Below, piece by piece: positions 32,995-41,062 of a stretch of DNA of 64,000 bases. Below the pieces are notes generated by a model. The model had not been told where the DNA came from. It did not search any database and saw only the letters and a list, made by a program, of their open reading frames with translations. Where the stretch lies: positions 1 through 64,000 of the forward strand of contig NZ_JAHBGD010000019.1 of the NCBI RefSeq assembly GCF_018390605.1. The letters run 5' to 3'. The position numbers and the translations under genes are program-made. Origin of the DNA: Ancylobacter defluvii (GTDB taxonomy: Bacteria > Pseudomonadota > Alphaproteobacteria > Rhizobiales > Xanthobacteraceae). Within the stretch, counting starts at the first letter, position 1. Every line of letters starts with the position of its first letter.

Positions 32995-33642
32995 AACGAC
33001 CGCAGCCTCTCCTCGCGCATGGCACCGTTTCGGCCAGCGGCAACCATGGCTCTCGAAGCTGCTGGACTATCGCCCGCTCCAGATCCTGCTCGCCGTCATT
33101 GGCCTCGGATTGGTCGGTGACTTCGGCATCGGTTGGTATCAGCGCCAGCAGACGACCGCGCGGCAATAAGAAAGGCTGCGCCTCGAACAGGCTGCGTTCG
33201 GTGGCCTCTACATGGAACTCGTCCGTGCCGGTCCTGTACCGCAGGACAGTGCCCACCAAGCAACGCTGAGGCTGCGACGCACCTTGCCGGAGAGCGCGAT
33301 GTATATATTGCAGAATCCGCCTCGGGTTTTCGTGCAGACCGGTTTGGTATGGCGCAAAGTGCGAGCGTGCACTCCCGTCGACAATTCGTGAGGTGTGACA
33401 AGGCTTGAAGATGGACCGATGTTGTCGTGATCTTCGAGGCCAATGTCGAAGGTTGGCGCGAACTGATCCCCAGTTACATGCATGTGCGGCTTCAGTTCGA
33501 CCAGTTGATCAGCTTGCCGAGCGAGCCGGACGACGACATCGTGGAGCGCCAGAAACGCTTTTGCTTCTACCTGAGGCCACAAGGCACGGATGATTCGGAA
33601 ATCGGGCAGCGGGTGGGCTTCAGCGGCCCGCCTTCATGCTGA
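32978..33642 (+). pseudogene. Broken gene for an unidentified membrane-anchored protein
   Basis: The frame from 32978 gives a basic start, then one membrane segment (LQILLAVIGLGLVGDFGIGW) and RQQTTARQ, then TAA at 33167. The same frame continues plausibly as ERLRLEQAAFGGLYMELVRAG and LRRTLPESAMYILQNPPRVF before TGA at about 33391. A different frame then yields IFEANVEGWRELIPSYMHV and IVERQKRFCFYLRPQG to 33642. The pieces look like one protein with a nonsense codon and a later frameshift or deletion. I do not recognise the family. Confidence 0.45.
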
Positions 33643-33810
33643 TGCCGCCGTATTAGCGACTCCAGGGAAAGCCGTGGCCTCGGGAATTTTTTTGCCCAAG
33701 CTAAATCAGAGCGGAATATTCGGCCGCCCGATACCGCTTTGTGAGCCTTGACCGCCTGGCCCAAGCGCGAGCAGCCTGCAGTGGCGGCCAGGCGGTCGAG
33801 GGGGATGGGA

Positions 33811-34707
33811 ATGGATCGCTGGCAGGCCATGAAGGTGTTCGTCAAAGTTGCCGAAGCGGAGAGCTTCGCCGAGGCGGGACGCCAGTTGAACATGAGCCCG
33901 CCGGCGATCACGCGCGCCATCTACGCCTTGGAAGAACAGATCGGCGTCCGGCTTCTCACTAGGACCACGCGATCGGTGAAGATCACCGAGGCGGGAAGAC
34001 GGTATTTCGATGACTGCCGCCGTATCCTTGCCGACATCGCCGATGCCGAGGCATCCGCCGCAGGCTCGCACGCCAACCCGACCGGCACGCTCATCGTCAC
34101 CGGGTCGGTGATGTTCGGCCAGATGTATACGCTGCCCATTCTCCTCGAATATCTCGATCGATATCCCTCGGTGACGGGGCGCAGCCTGTTCGTGGACCGC
34201 ATAGTGAACATCATCGAGGAAGGCATCGATGTTGCGATCCGGATCGGGCATCTGCCGGATTCCGGTCTCAGCGCCATAAAGGTCGGCTCGGTCAAGCGGG
34301 TGATCTGCGGGGCTCCGTCCTATTTCGAGAAGCATGGGGTTCCCCAGGTTCCGGCCGATCTGGCGCAGCATCGGATCGTCGCGCCGACGGCCGCCTGGGC
34401 ATCGCCCGAATGGCAGTTCGGGGAGGAAACAAAGACCAGCGTCACCGTCCGCCCCCGGCTGCTCTGCAATACCAACGAGGCCGCGATCACCGCTGCCGAG
34501 CAAGGATGGGGTCTCACCCGTATCCTTTCCTACCAGATAGGTCCCGCCCTGTTGGAGGGACGCCTTCAAACCGTGCTCTCCGCATATGAAGAGAAGGCGC
34601 TGCCGATCCATGTCGTGCACGCAGAAGGAAGGCACGCACCGGCCAAGGTGAGAACCTTCGTCGACTTGGCGGTCGAGCGCCTGCGCGCCAACCGATTGTT
34701 CAACTGA
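33811..34707 (+). CDS. LysR-family transcriptional regulator (CrgA-like)
   Basis: 298 aa. N-terminal winged helix: MDRWQAMKVFVKVAEAESF then LNMSPPAITRAIYALEEQIG and LLTRTTRSVKITEAG. The effector domain has DVAIRIGHLPDSGLSAIKVG, typical of the CrgA/DmlR group. ATG 33811 is preferred, 6-8 nt after GAGGGGG; ATG 33805 is an alternative. It is intact although flanked by decayed DNA, and lies upstream of an alpha/beta hydrolase with a T-N11-A palindrome between them. Confidence 0.91.
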   Translation: MDRWQAMKVFVKVAEAESFAEAGRQLNMSPPAITRAIYALEEQIGVRLLTRTTRSVKITEAGRRYFDDCRRILADIADAEASAAGSHANPTGTLIVTGSVMFGQMYTLPILLEYLDRYPSVTGRSLFVDRIVNIIEEGIDVAIRIGHLPDSGLSAIKVGSVKRVICGAPSYFEKHGVPQVPADLAQHRIVAPTAAWASPEWQFGEETKTSVTVRPRLLCNTNEAAITAAEQGWGLTRILSYQIGPALLEGRLQTVLSAYEEKALPIHVVHAEGRHAPAKVRTFVDLAVERLRANRLFN

Positions 34708-34774
34708 TGCCGAAGCCTGCGGATCGTGCGCGGACAGTGCGTGCCGACCGGACTGCGCATCGCGTGGCCGCACG

Positions 34775-34797
34775 ATTATTCCATTATAAGGAATAAT
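34775..34797. promoter_or_regulatory. Palindromic LysR-type site (T-N11-A) upstream of alpha/beta hydrolase
   Basis: ATTATTCC, 7-bp spacer ATTATAA, GGAATAAT: perfect 8-bp arms containing a T-N11-A core (TCC...GGA). It lies 68 bp after the LysR gene and 105 bp before the hydrolase start, in an A+T-rich patch. A likely LysR operator for the hydrolase-flavoprotein pair. Confidence 0.6.
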
Positions 34798-34901
34798 AAC
34801 TTCCAATATTTACCGATTAAAGCCTTGAGAAGGAAGGGCTATTTCTCTTCTCGAGGCTGGCATCACGTCGTTCATCGGCCTCGACAAAGATGGAGGACGC
34901 T

Positions 34902-35798
34902 ATGAACCGACCCAATATCTCCCCCGCGCCGGTCACCGTTCGCTACCGTTCCGCGACGGTCGATGGTGTAGAGATGTTCTATCGGGAAGCCGGTCCGGCG
35001 GATGGGCCTGTCGTGCTGCTGCTGCACGGCTTTCCGACGTCGTCGCACATGTTCCGCAACCTGATGCCGCTACTCGGCGATCGGTACCGCGTCATCGCCC
35101 CGGACTATCCGGGCTTCGGCCAGAGCGCCGCGCCCGATCACACGACGTTTTCCTACAGCTTCGGCCATTATGCCGACCTGGTGGATACGCTTCTCGGCCA
35201 GCTCGGCATCACCCGCTATGCCATGTACGTCATGGATTACGGCGCGCCGGTCGGCTACCGCCTCGCCCTGAAGCATCCCGAACGCGTCAGCGGCCTGATC
35301 ATCCAGAACGGCAATGCCTATGAAGAGGGCCTGGGCGCGTTCTGGGATCCGGTCAAGGCCTATTGGGCGGATGGATCCGCGCAGCACCGGGAGGCTCTGT
35401 CCGGCCTCGTGACGCTCGAGATCACGAAGTTCCAGTACACCGATGGCGTCAAGGACCTGTCGCGCATCAGCCCGGACAATTGGGTGCACGACCAGGCGCT
35501 GCTCGATCGGCCGGGCAACAAGGATATTCAGCTCGACCTGTTCTACGACTATCGCACCAACGTCCCGCTCTATCCGCAATTCCAGCAGTTCTTCCGTGAG
35601 CGTAAGCCGCCGACCCTGATCGTCTGGGGCAAGAACGACAAGATCTTCCCTGAGGAGGGCGCACATCCCTATCTCCGCGACCTGCCGGCGGCCGAGCTTC
35701 ACATCCTCGACACCGGGCATTTCGCGCTCGAAGACAAGCTCGACGAGATGGCCCCGCTGATCCACGATTTCCTTGATCGCAACGTTGCGGCGCGCTGA
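34902..35798 (+). CDS. Alpha/beta hydrolase, epoxide hydrolase/haloalkane dehalogenase-like (Asp nucleophile)
   Basis: 298 aa. Oxyanion motif [15 protein letters not shown]. The nucleophile elbow [12 protein letters not shown] carries Asp, as in epoxide hydrolases and haloalkane dehalogenases, not Ser. The acid is in [12 protein letters not shown] and the His in [11 protein letters not shown] cap region lies at about 130-210. ATG 34902 has GGAGG 5 nt upstream; an earlier ATG 34890 lacks one. It is cytoplasmic and paired with the flavoprotein at 35901. The substrate is unknown. Confidence 0.88.
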   Translation: MNRPNISPAPVTVRYRSATVDGVEMFYREAGPADGPVVLLLHGFPTSSHMFRNLMPLLGDRYRVIAPDYPGFGQSAAPDHTTFSYSFGHYADLVDTLLGQLGITRYAMYVMDYGAPVGYRLALKHPERVSGLIIQNGNAYEEGLGAFWDPVKAYWADGSAQHREALSGLVTLEITKFQYTDGVKDLSRISPDNWVHDQALLDRPGNKDIQLDLFYDYRTNVPLYPQFQQFFRERKPPTLIVWGKNDKIFPEEGAHPYLRDLPAAELHILDTGHFALEDKLDEMAPLIHDFLDRNVAAR

Positions 35799-35843
35799 GG
35801 CGCCTGACCGCGCGGCCGCACTCGGAACCCGCTGAAAAGGAAG

Positions 35844-35881
35844 CTCCCGGCCGAGATGCCCGACGGAGGCATGGCCGGGAG
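35844..35881 (+). terminator. Long hairpin between hydrolase and flavoprotein genes
   Basis: CTCCCGGCC-GAG-ATGCC, loop CGACGGA, GGCAT-GGCCGGGAG: a 14-bp stem with a 3-nt bulge, in the 102-bp gap between two co-directional genes. No T-run. It may attenuate the second gene or protect the first message. Confidence 0.5.
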
Positions 35882-35900
35882 TTCACGTCGGAGAACCATC

Positions 35901-36530
35901 ATGTCCTATGGATTTATGGATATCGCCGTGACCCCTAGTGTCCGGGCCGCTCAGGCCGAGATGGGCGCCGATCACATCTGGACCGATTTCGAGGGTCATC
36001 GCGAATTCGGGCGGTTCACCGAGAACGAGGCCGCCTTCATTGCCGAGCGCGACAGCTTCTACATCGCCTCGGTTTCCGAAACCGGCTGGCCCTACGTCCA
36101 GCATCGCGGCGGCCCACCAGGCTTTCTCAAGATGATCGACGACAGGACGCTGGCCTTCGCCGATTATCGTGGCAACCGGCAGTACATCAGCACGGGAAAT
36201 ATCGCGGCGAACGACAGGGTTTGCCTCTTCCTGATGGACTATCCCAGACGCGCGCGACTGAAGATCTACGCGCATGTCGAGAAACTGGCGCTCGATGCCG
36301 ACCCCGCCCTGACCGACCAGGTCACCGACGTCGCCTACAGGGCAAAGCTGGAACGGATTTTCCGGCTGCGGCTGGAGGCCTTTGACTGGAACTGCCAGCA
36401 GCACATCACCCCGCGCTTCACCGAGGCGGAGGTGGCCCGTGCGGTCCACCCGCTCCGTGAGCGCCTCGCCAAGCTGGAGGCCGAGAACGCGGCGCTGCGC
36501 GCCAGGCTCGCGCCCACCGACGGTCAGTGA
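35901..36530 (+). CDS. Pyridoxamine 5'-phosphate oxidase-family FMN-binding protein
   Basis: 209 aa. It has a split-barrel pattern, with FYIASVSETGWPYVQHRGGPPG (a common PNPOx-like strand set) near residues 60-80, DYRGNRQYISTGNI and RRARLKIYAHVEKL. The last 30 residues (LRERLAKLEAENAALRARL) form a short coiled coil, suggesting dimerisation. ATG 35901 follows GGAG. Family members bind FMN or F420 and reduce or degrade small molecules or haem. It probably works with the preceding hydrolase. Confidence 0.82.
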   Translation: MSYGFMDIAVTPSVRAAQAEMGADHIWTDFEGHREFGRFTENEAAFIAERDSFYIASVSETGWPYVQHRGGPPGFLKMIDDRTLAFADYRGNRQYISTGNIAANDRVCLFLMDYPRRARLKIYAHVEKLALDADPALTDQVTDVAYRAKLERIFRLRLEAFDWNCQQHITPRFTEAEVARAVHPLRERLAKLEAENAALRARLAPTDGQ

Positions 36531-36570
36531 AGAGCCGTGTCTTGTCGCAGCCGTCGTTCACGGTGACGGA

Positions 36571-36940
36571 CTAGCGAACGCGGACCTGATGGCCAGGTTC
36601 GGAATCGTTGGGATAGTGCGGCGCCGGCTTCGAGACCTCGTCGAGACGCTTCAGCGCCTCGTCCGGCAGCGTTCAGCTGCTGGTGGCGAGATTGACCTTG
36701 AACTGGCTGGCGGTCCGGGCCCCGAGGATGATGCTCGCCACCGCTGGCTTCTCCAGTAGCCAGCGTAATGCCACGCTGGCCGGCGTGAAGCCAAGCTCCG
36801 CGGCCACCTCGAGCAGCTCCGCGACGATTGCGCCACGGTTAGGTGCCAGAAAGGGGATGCGGCTGCTGAAGCCCTGCCCGTTCTGCGAGCCTGTGTTCGC
36901 CGCTGGCTCAGGGCCTTCCTTGCCGCAAAGTATCAGCGCG
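36571..36940 (-). pseudogene. Aldo/keto reductase C-terminal remnant with in-frame TGA
   Basis: Reading leftward: VAAELGFTPASVALRWLLEK, IILGARTASQFKVNLATSS, then TGA (36673-36675), then in the same frame TLPDEALKRLDEVS to TAG at 36571. In intact aldo/keto reductases this join reads ...W-(S/T)-L-(P/S)..., so the TGA looks like a former TGG. Only the C-terminal ~130 residues remain; the upstream part (about 36860-36940) is barely recognisable. Confidence 0.7.
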
Positions 36941-36983
36941 ACGCCCGTCCGCCGGGCGCCCCACCACACCGTTCGAGCAGAGC

Positions 36984-37095
36984 CAACGCGATCAGAAGCC
37001 CGGAACGGAAGCCGCTATCGATGCTCATCTGGCCGTCACCCGCGACTTCGGCCTCGATCCGGCCCAGCTCACCATCGCCTATGTCACCACAAGTA
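36984..37095 (+). pseudogene. Second aldo/keto reductase scrap, opposite strand
   Basis: The frame AIDAHLAVTRDFGLDPAQLTI then AYVTT resembles the helix-strand near the C-terminus of YajO/Tas-type aldo/keto reductases. It is about 37 codons, with nothing recognisable on either side. It is on the opposite strand from the larger remnant next to it, so the two come from different genes or an inversion. Confidence 0.45.
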
Positions 37096-37118
37096 TCCGT
37101 CAGAAGGCTGCACTGATG

Positions 37119-37445
37119 TCAGCTCTTGACGGGATCGTGCTTTTCCACGCCCAGGGCAGCAATTCGTCGAGCCCGGGCCGAGCGATGAAGATGCGGCACC
37201 CGCCAATCGATCGCCACCTCACCCTGGTCCAGCCGGTCGCGCCAGATGCGCAGGAACGTCGGCGAGAGCTGCAGCGCGGCGGCGTACTCGCGCACGCCCA
37301 TGCCGCTCCATTTCATCGCCTCGACATGCATTGCTCAGAACGCCTGGAGCACACGATTGTGCTTGTCGGTGTTCACGGCAAACCGCAACCGAGCGCGTCT
37401 CTTCTGACGCTCTTCCTGGGCTTCGCGGCGCCGCTGAGGGCGATA
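37119..37445 (-). pseudogene. Transposase-like helix-turn-helix protein remnant with in-frame TGA
   Basis: Leftward, one frame reads RFAVNTDKHNRVLQAF, TGA, then MHVEAMKWSGMGVREYAAAL, LSPTFLRIWRDRL and EVAIDWRVP, ending at 37119. The second part matches the HTH protein commonly carried by IS66-type elements in rhizobia as I recall it. The TGA sits where a Trp is expected. No terminal repeats were found. Confidence 0.5.
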
Positions 37446-37507
37446 AATCTCATGTAAAATGCAGAATATATTCAGAAACAATATATAATTAAACCAATAT
37501 TTAATGC

Positions 37508-38227
37508 CTAATCTAATCCAAACACCTTAGAAGCTACATTATCAAGATGAAGTCGCATGAATTTTTCGGCGCTTTCCGGATTTCGGTTCGAGATAGCCGA
37601 GACGATATCCACGTGCTCCTTGAACTCCCGGCGTCCCGGCTGCGGCCCATTCGCATCCTCTCTTAGTCGCCCCCAAGCAACGGCCCTGCGAACAGTATTC
37701 AACGTATCGAACATAACAAGAAGAAGTGAATTTCGAGCCGATTCAGCAATGGCTCGATGCAAACGGTTATCCCAATGCTCAGCTCGGCGCCATGACGTCG
37801 CCTCGCTTCCCCGCAAAAGGCAGAGGTTCATTTCGGATATATTCGCCGAGGTGGCATTTATAGCCGCTTCACGGGCCATCATGGGCTCGAAGAGGATCCT
37901 CGCCCGCATCACCTCTGCCGGGCTGGTCAGATGCGCCAGATTGACGATTTCCATCGGCCCGTCGGACTGCCGAGGGCCGACAAAGGTACCCTTGCCTACG
38001 TGGCGCCAGACCTGGCCATCGGCTTCGGCGATTGCAAGCGCCTTGCGTAATTCGCCACGCGAAACCCCCAGCAGATCACAAAGCTCACGCTCCGCCGGCA
38101 GGCGCTGATTGGGAGCCAATTGTGATTGGGCAAGGAAGGCCTGCAGCTGGGTATAGGCTGCGAGCTCTCTGCCGGATTGAATTTCGGCGGCAACTACCAC
38201 GTCCGCAAATTCCATCGCTTTCTCCAT
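37508..38227 (-). CDS. GntR-family transcriptional regulator, FadR/FCD type
   Basis: 239 aa. N-terminal winged helix at about 25-85 (LAPNQRLPAERELCDLLGVS, ELRKALAIAEADGQVWRHVG), then an all-helical FCD ligand domain with ARILFEPMMAREAA and the metal-site region RLHRAIAES and EFKEHVDIVSAI. ATG 38227 or 38215 may be used. It is transcribed divergently from the VOC-oligopeptide-type operon and is its probable repressor. Base composition is lower in GC than its neighbours, hinting at separate acquisition. Confidence 0.9.
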   Translation of the reverse strand: MEKAMEFADVVVAAEIQSGRELAAYTQLQAFLAQSQLAPNQRLPAERELCDLLGVSRGELRKALAIAEADGQVWRHVGKGTFVGPRQSDGPMEIVNLAHLTSPAEVMRARILFEPMMAREAAINATSANISEMNLCLLRGSEATSWRRAEHWDNRLHRAIAESARNSLLLVMFDTLNTVRRAVAWGRLREDANGPQPGRREFKEHVDIVSAISNRNPESAEKFMRLHLDNVASKVFGLD

Positions 38228-38538
38228 GCCGAAGCCTGCGGACTATTCGACCAGAAAAGGTCATGGCGAGTGTCACCGATGCTGTCAAGCGGCAAAAAAT
38301 GCGTTGCGGCGCGAATGGCGCTTGCAAACCAATCCGGAGCCGGTCTTTAATTGGTCAAGAAATTGGTTAGATCGGTTCGGCAGCTAAGGTCGGCGCGAAA
38401 CCGACTTGGAAGGTTGAGCCTTCATCAAGATCCTGCGCATCCGCGATGGGGCGCAGTCGACACAACGTCTTAAGAAGCAGAAACAGCTGCAGATGCGCAT
38501 GCTGTGTGCCTGAAACTATATGTAACGAGGACACATCC
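38228..38538. promoter_or_regulatory. Divergent intergenic region with AATTGGT direct repeats
   Basis: This 311-bp gap lies between the GntR gene and the VOC gene. AATTGGT occurs at 38349-38355 and 38361-38367, 12 bp apart. No clear -10/-35 pair, palindrome or RNA gene was recognised elsewhere in it. A ribosome site (AACGAGGACAC) precedes ATG 38539. The repeats are a weak operator candidate. Confidence 0.3.
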
Positions 38539-38931
38539 ATGATTGTCGGCATTGACCACATCGAACTGATCGTCAGAGACGTGAAAGAATTCGTGGAATT
38601 CTATCAGAAGCTGGGCTTCAAGCTCCTGAACTGGACCGATCATCATGGCGGCTCGGCCGAGCTGCAGCTGCCGGGCGAAAACCAGCCGATATTCGAGATC
38701 CATCAACTCCTCACCGAGGAGAACCCGGGGATCAACCACATTTCCTTCAGGGTCCGGGACATCGACGGCACGCATGCCGACCTGGTGAGCAAGGGCATCA
38801 GCTTCTACCGGGATGTGCATCCCTCCCCGTCGACCGGCCGCAAGAACGCTCTGCTGCGCGATCCGGATGGCTGGCGCCTCCAGCTCAGCGACGAGCAGCG
38901 CGTCGAACACGTCCAGCACGAGACCGTCTAA
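38539..38931 (+). CDS. VOC-family protein (glyoxalase/bleomycin-resistance/dioxygenase fold)
   Basis: 130 aa, one VOC module. MIVGIDHIELIVRDVKEFVE begins the first beta-alpha-beta unit with a metal-type His (HIEL). PGINHISFRVRDIDG begins the second unit with another His, and LLRDPDGWRLQL closes it. These proteins bind a divalent metal and act as lyases, isomerases or dioxygenases. First gene of the operon; the ATPase gene starts 3 bp after it. Its role is probably to convert the substrate imported by the transporter. Confidence 0.86.
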   Translation: MIVGIDHIELIVRDVKEFVEFYQKLGFKLLNWTDHHGGSAELQLPGENQPIFEIHQLLTEENPGINHISFRVRDIDGTHADLVSKGISFYRDVHPSPSTGRKNALLRDPDGWRLQLSDEQRVEHVQHETV

Positions 38932-38934
38932 CCA

Positions 38935-39987
38935 ATGAATGCGGGAGGCGTCCGGTGCGCGGGCGCCTCCAATGCCCCCAAAGGGCCTGCCAGAAGCGAT
39001 GAGGGCGTCTTGCCGGAGGAGGTAATCAGCATCCGCAACCTTCACACCCACTTCCGCACGGAAGATGGCGTCGTGAAATCCGTTCGCGGCGTCGATCTCG
39101 ATATTGGTCGCGGCGAGGTTGTCGGATTGGTCGGGGAATCCGGCTCGGGAAAGAGCGTCACCGCTCATTCGGTGATGCGTCTCATCCCGCCGTCGGGACG
39201 GATCGTCGAAGGACAGATCCTCTTCGAGGGGGCGGATCTCGCCCAGGCTTCCGTGCGGCAGATGCAGAAAGTTCGCGGTGATCGCATCGCGATGATCTTC
39301 CAGGAGCCGATGACCTCGCTCAACCCCGTGCTGCGCGTCGGCGAACAGGTCGCGGATGTGCTGCGGCTCCATCGCGGGCTTTCAAAGCGGGAGGCGCTCG
39401 ACGAGGCGCGCGACCTTCTCGGGCGTGTCGGCATTCCTGATCCGCAGGCCCGGCTCGCGAGCTTTCCGCATGAACTGAGCGGCGGCCAGCGGCAACGGGT
39501 GATGATTGCCACCGCGCTCGCCTGCCGGCCCCAGCTCATCATCGCCGATGAGCCGACCACGGCGCTCGACGTCACCATCCAGGCGCAGATCCTCGATCTT
39601 CTGCGCGATCTCAAGCGCGATTTCGGCTGCTCGGTATTGCTGATTACCCACGATCTCGGCGTCATCTCGGAAACCGCCGATCGGGTCGCCGTCATGTATG
39701 CCGGCCAGATCGTCGAGGTCGCCGAAGTTGCCGCACTGTTCGATGAGCCGATGCATCCCTACACGATCGGCCTCATGCGTTCGGTTCCCCGCCTCGACGG
39801 CGATCTGCCGGAGGATCGGCTCCTGCCGGTGATCGGCGGCGTGGTGCCAAATCTCGCTGAATTGCCGGCAGGTTGCGCTTTTCAGACCCGCTGCCCGCAT
39901 GTGCATGAGCGCTGTCGCTCGCAGGAGCCGCTGCTGCACGCCGTCCATTCCGGTCATCAGGTCAGGTGTTGGCTCCATGATGCTTGA
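38935..39987 (+). CDS. Oligopeptide-type ABC transporter ATPase, OppD/DppD
   Basis: 350 aa. Walker A GESGSGKSVT, Q-loop FQEPMTSLNPV, signature ELSGGQRQRVMIATAL, Walker B LIIADEPTTALDV, and the C-terminal oligo_HPY region (MHPYTIGLMRSVPR; GCAFQTRCPHVHERC with iron-sulphur-type Cys). About 30 N-terminal residues before VISIRNL are not conserved and no good ribosome site precedes ATG 38935, so the true start could be slightly downstream. It overlaps OppF by 11 bp. Confidence 0.92.
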   Translation: MNAGGVRCAGASNAPKGPARSDEGVLPEEVISIRNLHTHFRTEDGVVKSVRGVDLDIGRGEVVGLVGESGSGKSVTAHSVMRLIPPSGRIVEGQILFEGADLAQASVRQMQKVRGDRIAMIFQEPMTSLNPVLRVGEQVADVLRLHRGLSKREALDEARDLLGRVGIPDPQARLASFPHELSGGQRQRVMIATALACRPQLIIADEPTTALDVTIQAQILDLLRDLKRDFGCSVLLITHDLGVISETADRVAVMYAGQIVEVAEVAALFDEPMHPYTIGLMRSVPRLDGDLPEDRLLPVIGGVVPNLAELPAGCAFQTRCPHVHERCRSQEPLLHAVHSGHQVRCWLHDA

Positions 39988-41062
39988 ACACACCGCAAGC
40001 ATCGACGGCACGATGCCGGAGCAGATGGCCCCGCGCGACGAGGCGCCACTGCTTCAGCTCGTCGATGTGCGTAAATATTTCCCCGGCCGCAAACTGTTCT
40101 TCAAGACCGGCCTGACCGCGGTGAAGGCGGTCGACGGCGTATCGCTGTCGGTGCGTCGCGGTGAAACGCTCGGCCTCGTCGGCGAGTCGGGCTGCGGCAA
40201 GAGCACGCTCGGACGTTGCATCCTGCATCTCGATCCGCCGACGACCGGGCAGGTGCTGTTCGAGGGCAGAGACCTCGCGACGCTGTCGCCGGAGGAGATG
40301 CGCGGCCGCCGGCGCGACATGCAGATCGTGTTCCAGGATCCCTATTCGGCGCTCAACCCGCGCAAGACGGTGGGCTCCATCCTGACGGAGGCCTACCGCA
40401 TCCACGGCCTGCTCACGCCGGCGCAGCGGGTCGAAAGGGTATGTGAGCTTCTCGATATGGTCGGGCTGCGGGCCGAGCATATCCATCGCTATCCGCACGA
40501 ATTCAGCGGCGGCCAGCGCCAGCGCATCTGCATCGCCCGCGCCATCGCGCTGGACCCCAAGCTGGTGATCGCCGACGAAGCCGTCTCGGCCCTCGACGTC
40601 TCGGTCCAGGCGCAGGTGCTCAACCTGATGGTGGCACTACAGAAGCGTCTCGGCCTCACCTATGTGTTCATCTCCCACGATCTGCGGGTGGTGCGCCACA
40701 TCAGCGACCGCGTCGGCGTGATGTATCTCGGCCGGCTGGTTGAACTGAGCGACACCGCTTCGCTCTACCGGCGCCCGCTGCACCCCTATGCCGAAGCGCT
40801 GCTTTCCGCCGTGCCCCGGCTTGGCCCGCGCAAGGACGGCACGCGCATCGTGCTGAAGGGCGACATCCCATCGGCGATGAACGCGCCGAGCGGCTGTGCC
40901 TTCCATCCGCGTTGTCCCCACCGCCGCGAGCGCTGCGCCGTCGATGTGCCGGAACTGCGCGAGCACGCACCGGGACGCTTCGCCGCCTGCCATTACCCGC
41001 TTCTCGACCAGCCTGCACCCCAAGAACACAACAGAGTCCAGAGCATAGGGGCGTCCGCATGA
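39977..41062 (+). CDS. Oligopeptide-type ABC transporter ATPase, OppF/DppF
   Basis: 361 aa. Typical OppF start region VDVRKYFPGRKLFF, Walker A GESGCGKST, VFQDPYSALNPRKTV, signature EFSGGQRQRICIARAI, Walker B LVIADEAVSALDV, and a C-terminal oligo_HPY segment with CAFHPRCPHRRERC. ATG 39977 or 39980. Its stop overlaps the first binding-protein start as ATGA. Confidence 0.93.
   Translation: MMLEHTASIDGTMPEQMAPRDEAPLLQLVDVRKYFPGRKLFFKTGLTAVKAVDGVSLSVRRGETLGLVGESGCGKSTLGRCILHLDPPTTGQVLFEGRDLATLSPEEMRGRRRDMQIVFQDPYSALNPRKTVGSILTEAYRIHGLLTPAQRVERVCELLDMVGLRAEHIHRYPHEFSGGQRQRICIARAIALDPKLVIADEAVSALDVSVQAQVLNLMVALQKRLGLTYVFISHDLRVVRHISDRVGVMYLGRLVELSDTASLYRRPLHPYAEALLSAVPRLGPRKDGTRIVLKGDIPSAMNAPSGCAFHPRCPHRRERCAVDVPELREHAPGRFAACHYPLLDQPAPQEHNRVQSIGASA

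Noticed and set aside
37119..37445. TGA read as Trp (recoding) in the remnants
   Set aside because: All intact genes in the window use TGA as an ordinary stop, many in ATGA overlaps. The remnants are also truncated, so decay is the simpler explanation.
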